Positions 7,925-13,043 of a stretch of 13,043 nt of DNA are shown here, one piece after another (position 1 is the stretch's first letter; the number at the start of each line of letters is the position of its first letter). Below the pieces are notes generated by a model that did no database searches, was not told the DNA's origin, and saw only the letters and a program-made list of their open reading frames with translations. The position numbers and the translations under genes are program-made. The DNA comes from UMGS1474 sp050946775. GTDB lineage: Bacteria; Bacillota; Clostridia; Oscillospirales; Acutalibacteraceae. The DNA is taken from assembly GCA_050946775.1 (NCBI GenBank), contig JBMNVL010000052.1:1-13043 (forward strand), given 5' to 3'.

Positions 7925-7930
7925 CTCCTT
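7925..7930 (-). promoter_or_regulatory. Ribosome binding site deciding the def start
   Basis: AAGGAG, preceded by three more A, lies 9 nt before ATG 7915 and 3 nt before TTG 7921. The ATG is therefore the better def start. Confidence 0.75.
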
Positions 7931-7941
7931 TTTCAGCGACT

Positions 7942-7963
7942 GGCCGGTTACAGCATACCGGCC
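7942..7963 (-). repeat. Inverted repeat (hairpin) across the priA stop codon
   Basis: GGCCGGT (7942-7948) and ACCGGCC (7957-7963) form a 7-bp GC-rich stem with an 8-nt loop that takes in the last priA codons and most of its TAA stop. No T run follows on the minus strand, so it is not a typical terminator. It ends 12 nt before the def ribosome binding site. Any role in priA-def coupling or mRNA processing is speculative. Confidence 0.5.
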
Positions 7964-10413
7964 GGATTGATATCCGCGTAGACCGACACCGATTTGTACG
8001 GTCCGGTGCGGCCGACGCTTGTCATCAGCGCCGCGGCCATCTGGCGGCAGCGCCTGGTGTTTTTCGTTTTAACGAGGATCTTGTAGCGGTATTTGCCGGC
8101 GGTTTTGGCGATGACGGCCGGCGTGGGATCCAGCACGATCACCGGCACGTCGGCGTATTCCCCGGTGACGGCGGTGCGCAGCTGGCGCAAAAACCAAAAC
8201 GCGGCCTCTCGCACCTCCTGCTCCCGCGCGCCGGAAAACCCGAACAGCAGCAGATCGGCGTACGGCGGGTATTTCATCAATCGCCGGGAAGCGATCTCCA
8301 AATCAAAAAAGCCTTCGTAATCCTGTTTGGCCGCCAGATCGATCACCGGATTGTCCGGGGTATAAGTCTGAATGACCGCTTTGCCTTCGTTTTCCCGCCG
8401 TCCGGCGCGGCCGATCACCTGGGTCAAAAGCGAAAAGGTGGTCTCGTACGCCCGAAAATCGTCGCTGTACAGCGCCTGGTCGGCGGACAGCACCCCCACC
8501 AGTCCGACGTTGGGAAAATCCAGCCCCTTGGCCACCATCTGGGTACCGATCATGATCCGGTAATCGCCCCGCCGAAAAGCGTTGAATTTGTCCTCGTACG
8601 CATAGCGCGACATGGTGGTATCGGTATCCATCCGCAAAACCGGGTACTCCGGGAAAAGCTCGTTCAATTCCTGTTCCACCCGCTGGGTGCCAAGACCCGC
8701 GAACTGCAGTTTATCCGATCCGCATTCCGGACACAGGGACGGCGGCGGCTGCATATGGCCGCAGTAATGGCAGACCATCTGCCCGTTGGCGCGGTGATAG
8801 GTCATGGAAATGCTGCACGACGGACAGGTGAAAACGTAGCCGCAGCTCCGGCAGGACGCGTGGGTATGATACCCCCGCCGGTTGAGCAGCAGGATCACCT
8901 GCCGCCCGTCCTGCAGACAGGCGGTCATCTCTTCCTTGAGCACCTCGCCGATAGCGCCGGTATCCGCCGTTTCCAGCCGCCTGTCCGCCACCGTGACCCG
9001 GGGCAAAGGAGCGGCGCCGTACCGGCTGGTCAGCTTGTGCAGCGAATACCGCCCCGTCTGCGCCGCGTGGAAGCTTTCCACCGACGGCGTGGCGGAGCTG
9101 AGCAGCATCAGCGCGTTGTGCCGCGCGCAGCGGAACCGCGCCACGTCCCGCGCGTGATAGCGGGGCGAAGATTCGGATTTGTAGGTATGCTCCTGCTCCT
9201 CGTCGAGAATGATCAGCCCGATGTCGTCCATCGGGGCAAAGATCGCCGATCGGGTGCCGACCACGATGCGGGCGTCGCCCCGCTGGATCCGTTTGAACTC
9301 GTCCATCCGCTCGCCGATGGCCAGGCCGCTGTGCAGCACCGCGACACGGCCGCCGTACTTGTCCCAGAACAGATCCATCATCTGCGGCGTCAGCGAGATC
9401 TCCGGCACCAGCACCAGCACCCCGCGGCCGTCGGCGATCACCTGATCGATCAGGTTCATATAAACCTGCGTTTTGCCGCTTCCGGTCACCCCGTACAGCA
9501 GCGCGCCGGCCGATTGGCCGGTGCGGTAACGCTTGAGAAGCTGGTCAAACGCCGCTTGCTGCTCCTCGTTGAGCCGTGCCGACTGCACGGCGGGCATCGT
9601 CATCGGGCGCCGGTGAGGGGAACGCAGCACTTCGCTGTCGAAATACTCGGTCAATCCCTTCTTATCCAGCGCCTGGATCACCGCCGCGGTCACCGAGCAG
9701 AAATAGCCCACTTCCTTGACCGAAGCGCAGCCCACGTCAGCCAGCAGCCGCAAAACGCTTTTTTGCTTTTCGGTGCATTTTTCCCGCGCCAGGATCTCGT
9801 CCAGCTCGGCGGGATCAAACGTCAGGCGCACCATCCGCATGGTGGCGTCGCCCACCGTCCGGCGGGCGTCGTCGTCCCGCCGGAGGAAGCCTTTTTTGAC
9901 AAGACTTTCCGGCAGATCGGGACGGTCCTTCGCCCCCAGCAGATCGAGCAGCTTTTCCTGATCGATCCCGCCCGCGCGCGCGGACACGATATCCCATACC
10001 CGTTTTTCCTCGGGCGACAGCACGCTGAGCGCCTGCTCTGGCAGATCGTCCGCCACGCGGTAGACCGGACGGATGCGCATATACAGCCCCGTCGGCAGCA
10101 TCGCCCGCACCGCGTCGAAATAGGTGCAGAAGGTGCGCTCCTTAAGCCAATGGATCAGCTCGAGCATCTCCTCGTTGAAGAGCGGCCGGGCATCCAGCAC
10201 GGCGATCACCGGTTTGAGCTTTTGCACCTCGCCCGCCGGTTCGTAAGACAGCACGATACCCTGCCGGCGACGGTTGCCGCCGCCAAACGGCACCAGCACC
10301 CGGCTGCCGCAGGGAACGGCGCCCAACCGGTCCGGAACGACGTAATCATACAGCTTGTCGAAATGAAACGCCGTTTGCTCGACGGCTATTCTGGCCACCT
10401 TTGGCAGCAACAC
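7948..10413 (-). CDS. priA: Primosomal protein N' (replication restart helicase PriA)
   Basis: DNA helicase of 821 aa that recognises stalled forks and reloads the replicative helicase. An N-terminal 3'-DNA-binding domain (about 5-105) and winged-helix region precede the helicase core. Walker A is GVTGSGKTQ (308-316, K314). Walker B is LDEEQ (403-407), where E. coli and B. subtilis have DEEH. SATPS is at 440-444. Zinc-binding cysteines form four CxxC pairs: C521/C524, C530/C533, C548/C551 and C561/C564. Later helicase motifs are GTQMVAKGLDFPNV (623-636) and QVIGRAGR (665-672). Length is typical of Firmicutes PriA. The start is GTG 10413, with GGGGAGG about 7 nt upstream. It follows rpoZ by 25 bp. 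In B. subtilis coaBC separates these two genes; here it does not. Confidence 0.98.
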   Translation of the reverse strand: MLLPKVARIAVEQTAFHFDKLYDYVVPDRLGAVPCGSRVLVPFGGGNRRRQGIVLSYEPAGEVQKLKPVIAVLDARPLFNEEMLELIHWLKERTFCTYFDAVRAMLPTGLYMRIRPVYRVADDLPEQALSVLSPEEKRVWDIVSARAGGIDQEKLLDLLGAKDRPDLPESLVKKGFLRRDDDARRTVGDATMRMVRLTFDPAELDEILAREKCTEKQKSVLRLLADVGCASVKEVGYFCSVTAAVIQALDKKGLTEYFDSEVLRSPHRRPMTMPAVQSARLNEEQQAAFDQLLKRYRTGQSAGALLYGVTGSGKTQVYMNLIDQVIADGRGVLVLVPEISLTPQMMDLFWDKYGGRVAVLHSGLAIGERMDEFKRIQRGDARIVVGTRSAIFAPMDDIGLIILDEEQEHTYKSESSPRYHARDVARFRCARHNALMLLSSATPSVESFHAAQTGRYSLHKLTSRYGAAPLPRVTVADRRLETADTGAIGEVLKEEMTACLQDGRQVILLLNRRGYHTHASCRSCGYVFTCPSCSISMTYHRANGQMVCHYCGHMQPPPSLCPECGSDKLQFAGLGTQRVEQELNELFPEYPVLRMDTDTTMSRYAYEDKFNAFRRGDYRIMIGTQMVAKGLDFPNVGLVGVLSADQALYSDDFRAYETTFSLLTQVIGRAGRRENEGKAVIQTYTPDNPVIDLAAKQDYEGFFDLEIASRRLMKYPPYADLLLFGFSGAREQEVREAAFWFLRQLRTAVTGEYADVPVIVLDPTPAVIAKTAGKYRYKILVKTKNTRRCRQMAAALMTSVGRTGPYKSVSVYADINPAGML

Positions 10414-10438
10414 GGCGTTCCCTCCCCTCAGCTTATAC

Positions 10439-10651
10439 TCAGGCTTGCTCCTCGTATCCGGCTTCCATCACCAGTTTGTAATCCCCATCCTCAAAATCCT
10501 TGATCGCCAGACTCACCGGTTTTTCCAGCAGGATGACCGATTCGTCCTCCGCGGCCTGGGAGATCTCACGCGCCCGTTTGGCCACGCCGATCACCACCGC
10601 GTAACGGCTGTTTTTGCCCTGGATCTTCTCAATATCGTTCGGATTCAACAT
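10439..10651 (-). CDS. rpoZ: DNA-directed RNA polymerase omega subunit
   Basis: Small RNA polymerase subunit that helps assemble and stabilise beta'. The 70-aa product has the omega pattern: an N-terminal segment, then SRYAVVIGVAKRAREI (15-30) matching the conserved YxLVxxxAKRAREI helix, then KPVSLAIKDFEDG (44-56) matching the family's KPVxxAxxEixxG segment. Length is normal for Firmicutes. ATG 10651 is preceded by AAGGAGG with about 10 nt spacing. It overlaps the end of gmk by 7 bp, and the gmk-rpoZ order is conserved across many bacteria. Nothing is missing. Confidence 0.95.
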   Translation of the reverse strand: MLNPNDIEKIQGKNSRYAVVIGVAKRAREISQAAEDESVILLEKPVSLAIKDFEDGDYKLVMEAGYEEQA

Positions 10652-11253
10652 ACTCCAAATACCTCCTTGAAATCGGCCATGCGGTCTGTCCGCATGGTTT
10701 GTGCGTGAACAATGCAGTCTATATCGGACGCGGCGGTTTCAACCTCACGGTTGACCACCACGTATTGATACCGGTCCACGTGCTCCAGTTCCCATTTGGC
10801 GGCATTCAGCCGGCCCTGGATCACGTCCTCGGATTCGGTGCCCCTCCCGCGCAGGCGCGCTTCCAGCTCGGTAAGCGACGGCGGCGCCAAAAAGATGGAC
10901 ACCGCGTCGGGACAGCGCGCCATCACCTTCAGCGCGCCTTGCACCTCGATCTCCAAAAAGACGTTTACACCCTTTTCGAGCTGCCGTTCCACGAAGGAAC
11001 GGGGCGTGCCGTAGTAATTGCCGTTGTATTCGGCGTATTCCAAAAGCTGATCCTCCCGGATCATCTCCTCGAATTCCTCTCGGGAGCGGAAGAAGTACTG
11101 TACGCCGTCCTCTTCCCCCGGACGGGGCTTACGGGTGGTGGCGGAGATGGAGACCACGGCGTCCTGCCGGTTTTCCAGATACTTCCCCAGCACCGTGCCT
11201 TTTCCGCTGCCCGACGGGCCGGAAAAGATCACCAACAGGCCTTTTTTATTCAT
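10645..11253 (-). CDS. gmk: Guanylate kinase Gmk
   Basis: Cytosolic kinase converting GMP to GDP with ATP, required for GTP and dGTP supply and for recycling after (p)ppGpp or c-di-GMP turnover. It is 202 aa from ATG 11253. The P-loop GPSGSGKGT is at 12-20. The GMP-binding segments include SATTRKPRPGE (37-47) and the NYYGTP motif (79-84). LEIEVQGA (100-107) precedes the lid region around RLRGRGTE (133-140). The frame is open 12 codons further upstream, but that part lies inside remA. A GAGGAG 7 nt before ATG 11253 and the family N-terminus (short, then GLLVIFSGPSGSGK) fix the start. It overlaps remA by 8 bp and rpoZ by 7 bp. Confidence 0.97.
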   Translation of the reverse strand: MNKKGLLVIFSGPSGSGKGTVLGKYLENRQDAVVSISATTRKPRPGEEDGVQYFFRSREEFEEMIREDQLLEYAEYNGNYYGTPRSFVERQLEKGVNVFLEIEVQGALKVMARCPDAVSIFLAPPSLTELEARLRGRGTESEDVIQGRLNAAKWELEHVDRYQYVVVNREVETAASDIDCIVHAQTMRTDRMADFKEVFGVC

Positions 11254-11509
11254 CCTCCGGCTCCTCTCCGTCGTCCCGGCCGCTGACACGGCCGCCCAGC
11301 GTTTCCGGCTGCAGCGCCGACAGGATCACGTGCTCGCTGTCGGTGATCAGCACCGCCCGGGTGCGCCGCCCGTAAGTGGCGTCGATCAGCGAGCCGCGAT
11401 CCCGCGCCTCCTGCACGATGCGCTTGATGGGCGCCGATTCCGGGCTGACGATGGCCACCAGCCGATGCGCCAGCACCATATTGCCAAAGCCGATATTGAT
11501 CAGTTTCAT
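11246..11509 (-). CDS. remA: Extracellular matrix regulatory protein RemA (DUF370)
   Basis: Small DNA-binding regulator of 87 aa. In B. subtilis RemA activates biofilm matrix operons and osmoprotection genes. The conserved core is clear: KLINIGFGNMVLA (2-14), IVSPESAPIKRIVQEARDRG (20-39) and LIDATYGRRTRAVLIT (41-56), then HVILSALQPET (60-70). The tail after about 72 is acidic (DDGEEPEDE) and not conserved. ATG 11509 has GAGGG about 8 nt upstream. The gene lies 21 bp after yicC and overlaps gmk, the same order as in B. subtilis. Targets in this organism cannot be read from this window, and biofilm control here is inference from the family. Confidence 0.95.
   Translation of the reverse strand: MKLINIGFGNMVLAHRLVAIVSPESAPIKRIVQEARDRGSLIDATYGRRTRAVLITDSEHVILSALQPETLGGRVSGRDDGEEPEDE
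11261..11266 (-). promoter_or_regulatory. Ribosome binding site deciding the gmk start
   Basis: GAGGAG within the acidic tail of remA lies 7 nt before ATG 11253. This rules out the 12-codon upstream extension of gmk. Confidence 0.8.
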
Positions 11510-11530
11510 CCGTGCGACCCTCTTTCGTTT

Positions 11531-12409
11531 TTACTCGATGTTCTGGATCTGCTCGCGGATCTTTTCCACTTCCGCTTTGATGTCCACCACGATCCGGGCC
11601 AGCTCCACGTCCTGGCATTTCGAGCCGATGGTGTTGGCTTCGCGGTTGATCTCCTGCACCAGAAAGTCGAGCTTGCGGCCGACCGCCTCGTCACCGCCCA
11701 GCATATGCTCCAGTTGGGACAAATGGCTGCGCAGACGGACGGTCTCCTCCGCCACGGCGATCTTGTCGGCGTAAAGCGCCGCCTCGGTCAGCAGCCGCTG
11801 CTCGTCCACCACGGCGCCATCGAGCAATTCCCGCATACGCGCCTGTACCTTGTCCATATGCGCCTTGACTGTTTGGGGTGAACGCTCCTCCACCTTCTCG
11901 ACCGCCGCCAAAATGGTGCCGGCGCGGGAGAGCACGTCGTCCCGCAGACGGGCGCCTTCCTTTTCCCGCATCGCCACGAACGCGTCCAGCGCGCCGTCGG
12001 CCACCTGGCGCACGGCGTTCCAGATGGCGTTCTCGTCATCGGGCGCCTTGCGCACGGTGAGAATATCGGGATAACGGGACAGCGCCAGCGCGCTGACGTC
12101 GTTTTGAAGGCCGTATCGCTCGCTCAGTTCGGCCAGAGCGTTGAGATAGCTCTCGGCGAGAGTGTAGTTGACCAGCACTTCGCTGCCGGGCGCATCCTGC
12201 GTCTCGATGGAAACGTAGACCTCCACCTTGCCGCGGGCGATCCGGTCCTGCAGATAGGACTTCAGCTTTTCGTCCAAAAACCCGTAGCCCCGCGGAAGAC
12301 GGGACGAATATTCGTAATAGCGATGGTTGACCGATTTGATCTCCACCGTGATGGCCATACCGTCGACGGTCGCCTGCCGCCGACCGAAGCCGGTCATACT
12401 GCGAATCAC
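11531..12409 (-). CDS. yicC: YicC/YloC family endoribonuclease
   Basis: Endoribonuclease family linked to RNA turnover (E. coli YicC and B. subtilis YloC). The 292-aa protein has the N-terminal signature MTGFGR (5-10), IKSVNHRYYE (24-33) and LPRGYGFLDEKLKSYL (38-53). The C-terminal DUF1732 helical part contains GRKLDFLVQEINREANTIGSK (244-264), shown here as G244-R245 through K264, and ends in a coiled-coil-like helix (about 270-290). Length matches the family. The start is taken as GTG 12409, which has a G-rich GGGGGAAA about 7 nt upstream. An internal ATG at 12397, beginning at the MTGFG signature, is possible but has no ribosome site. It is the first gene after the promoter at 12441-12470 and probably heads the operon. 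Confidence 0.95.
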   Translation of the reverse strand: MIRSMTGFGRRQATVDGMAITVEIKSVNHRYYEYSSRLPRGYGFLDEKLKSYLQDRIARGKVEVYVSIETQDAPGSEVLVNYTLAESYLNALAELSERYGLQNDVSALALSRYPDILTVRKAPDDENAIWNAVRQVADGALDAFVAMREKEGARLRDDVLSRAGTILAAVEKVEERSPQTVKAHMDKVQARMRELLDGAVVDEQRLLTEAALYADKIAVAEETVRLRSHLSQLEHMLGGDEAVGRKLDFLVQEINREANTIGSKCQDVELARIVVDIKAEVEKIREQIQNIE

Positions 12410-12440
12410 ACAATTTCCCCCATTTTGATTTTGTCCTTAT

Positions 12441-12470
12441 ATTATACCAGAAAAGCCCGCCGTTTGTCAA
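12441..12470 (-). promoter_or_regulatory. Strong sigma-A-type promoter for the yicC operon
   Basis: On the minus strand, -35 TTGACA (12470-12465) is followed by an 18-bp spacer and -10 TATAAT (12446-12441). TGG immediately before the -10 gives an extended -10. Both hexamers match consensus exactly. Transcription would start near 12434, leaving a leader of about 25 nt before the yicC GTG. The -35 lies within the loop and inner stem of the terminator of the preceding gene, and the spacer overlaps the terminator's downstream arm. Confidence 0.88.
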
Positions 12471-12487
12471 CCAAAGGCGGGCTTTTT
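12451..12487. terminator. Intrinsic terminator hairpin, symmetric on both strands
   Basis: The arms aaaagcccgcc (12451-12461) and ggcgggctttt (12476-12486) pair over 11 bp around a 14-nt loop, within which four more pairs can form past a one-base bulge. T runs flank both sides: five T on the plus strand (12483-12487) and four T on the minus strand (12454-12451). Since all genes here read minus, its job is probably to end the transcript of the GNAT-like gene, whose stop is at 12502. It overlaps the yicC promoter. Confidence 0.8.
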
Positions 12488-12501
12488 ATCGGGATTTTCG
12501 G

Positions 12502-12867
12502 TCATTTGTGATCGTGGCCGGGACACGGCCGGGTAAAAAACGCGCCGATGGTGACGAACGCCTCGTTCTCATCAGCCTCGAATCCCTCCTGCAGCAGGAA
12601 TTCGCGCATATCCGCAAGCGCGCAGCGCGCTTCCTTCACGCCGCGGCGCCAGCCGATATTCAGCGTCGCCCGCAGCAAAAAGTCCCGCAAAAACGGATCC
12701 TCCGTCCAAAAGCGCAGCAGCCGCATTTCCTGCGGATCCATGGTATACACCACTCCGCCGGTCTCGTTTTCATCCTCGCGCAGGATCAGAGCCTGCACCC
12801 GCGGATCGCCGAAACACTCCGCCAGTTCCTGTCGCCGGGACTCATCGACGCCCTTTACCGTCAGCAC
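12502..12867 (-). CDS. Small GNAT-like hypothetical protein
   Basis: A 121-aa cytoplasmic protein I cannot name. The order of segments resembles the C-terminal half of a GNAT N-acetyltransferase: a strand-like VVYTMD (39-44), MRLLRFW (48-54), then DFLLRATLNIGWRRGVKEA (62-80) resembling the helix and strand after the acetyl-CoA loop, then LLQEGFEAD (91-99) like the usual LGF segment. The classical R/Q-x-x-G-x-G/A pyrophosphate loop is not evident (EDPFLRD sits there), so acetyltransferase activity is doubtful. The C-terminus is FFTRPCPGHDHK, with Cys and two His that might bind metal. GTG 12867 has GGGGAGG 5 nt upstream. It overlaps the pseudouridine synthase gene by 26 bp and is followed by a terminator, so it looks like the last gene of that upstream unit. 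Reality as a gene is likely; function is unknown. Confidence 0.75.
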   Translation of the reverse strand: MLTVKGVDESRRQELAECFGDPRVQALILREDENETGGVVYTMDPQEMRLLRFWTEDPFLRDFLLRATLNIGWRRGVKEARCALADMREFLLQEGFEADENEAFVTIGAFFTRPCPGHDHK

Positions 12868-13043
12868 GCGAACCTCCCCTTTCCGGCCGCCGCCCTTTTT
12901 TGATATAGTCGGCCGCCACCTTTTGCGGCACCTGCGCCGCCATCACCAGCGCTTTGACCTCCTGCGCCGTCAGATCCCGCCATTTTCCGGGTGGAAGCAT
13001 CCCCAGCTTGACGGTGCCGATCGCCACCCGCTTGAGCCGGATC
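12842..13043 (-). CDS. RsuA/RluB-family rRNA pseudouridine synthase, C-terminal part only
   Basis: The last 66 codons of a gene that starts beyond the right edge. The segment LKRVAIGTVKLGMLPPGKWR followed by LTAQEVKAL matches the end of RsuA/RluB/RluE/RluF pseudouridine synthases, which close with a pattern like RVxIGPxxLGxLxPGxWRxLTxxEV. The catalytic Asp and the N-terminal S4 domain would be outside the window, so the exact member and the target uridine cannot be decided. The final 25 or so residues are basic and Gly/Arg-rich (KKGRRPERGG and on), an ordinary tail. It overlaps the following GNAT-like gene by 26 bp and carries that gene's ribosome binding site. Confidence 0.8.
   Translation of the reverse strand, partial: IRLKRVAIGTVKLGMLPPGKWRDLTAQEVKALVMAAQVPQKVAADYIKKGRRPERGGSRADGKGRR

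Noticed and set aside
7909..10503. An 864-codon open frame on the plus strand, opposite priA (also long plus-strand frames at 1370-2938 and 6336-7673).
   Set aside because: The frames mirror genuine minus-strand genes with all motifs intact. Their translations are rich in His, Arg, Gln and Pro, as expected from the antisense of GC-rich codons, and show no recognisable domain.
12406..12423. A five-codon reading frame (ATG at 12423, stop at 12406) in the yicC leader, overlapping the yicC GTG start.
   Set aside because: Its own ribosome site would fall at or before the predicted transcript start, and its G run is better explained as the yicC ribosome binding site.
12891..12903. A6G3 run near the end of the pseudouridine synthase gene, considered as a programmed frameshift site fusing it to the GNAT-like gene.
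   Set aside because: Joining the two frames needs a +1 (or -2) shift, not the -1 shift that A-rich slippery sites promote. The downstream gene also has its own GTG and strong ribosome site.

Overview
The window is a dense, single-strand block of housekeeping genes. Every gene reads on the minus strand, so transcription runs from the right edge to the left. Gene order (yicC, remA, gmk, rpoZ, priA, def, fmt, rsmB, rlmN, stp, prkC, rsgA) matches the conserved Firmicutes cluster known from Bacillus subtilis (yloC to cpgA). RemA, a PASTA-repeat kinase with its PP2C phosphatase, strong AGGAGG-type ribosome binding sites and frequent GTG starts all point to Bacillota. The high GC, the zinc metallopeptidase gene between fmt and rsmB, and the DEEQ helicase motif of PriA suggest a GC-rich Clostridia member, probably of Oscillospiraceae/Ruminococcaceae type. 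That taxonomic placement is inference.

Layout, in the direction of transcription. At the right edge (13043 to 12842) is the C-terminal end of an RsuA/RluB-type pseudouridine synthase. It overlaps a small GNAT-like gene of unknown function (12867 to 12502). A hairpin terminator follows (about 12487 to 12451). A near-perfect sigma-A promoter (12470 to 12441) overlaps this hairpin, with its -35 box in the hairpin loop, and it should drive the long operon below. The operon then reads yicC (RNase), remA (matrix regulator), gmk (GMP to GDP), rpoZ (RNA polymerase omega), priA (replication restart), def and fmt (N-formylmethionine cycle), a membrane zinc peptidase, rsmB and rlmN (rRNA methylation), stp and prkC (phosphatase and kinase signalling pair), and rsgA (30S maturation GTPase, cut by the left edge).

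The genes are packed with gaps of 0 to 26 bp or small overlaps, and several starts overlap the preceding stop codon, which suggests translational coupling. Together they serve translation, RNA processing, nucleotide supply and growth-state signalling. There is no gene-free stretch above 300 bases; the largest gap is the 92-bp terminator and promoter region upstream of yicC.

I found no mobile element, CRISPR array, tRNA, rRNA or novel multi-gene system. The most notable points are the promoter nested in the terminator, a strong promoter-like site inside rsmB, the absence of coaBC from its usual place between rpoZ and priA, an unassigned C-terminal domain on PrkC, and the uncharacterised GNAT-like protein with a Cys/His tail.
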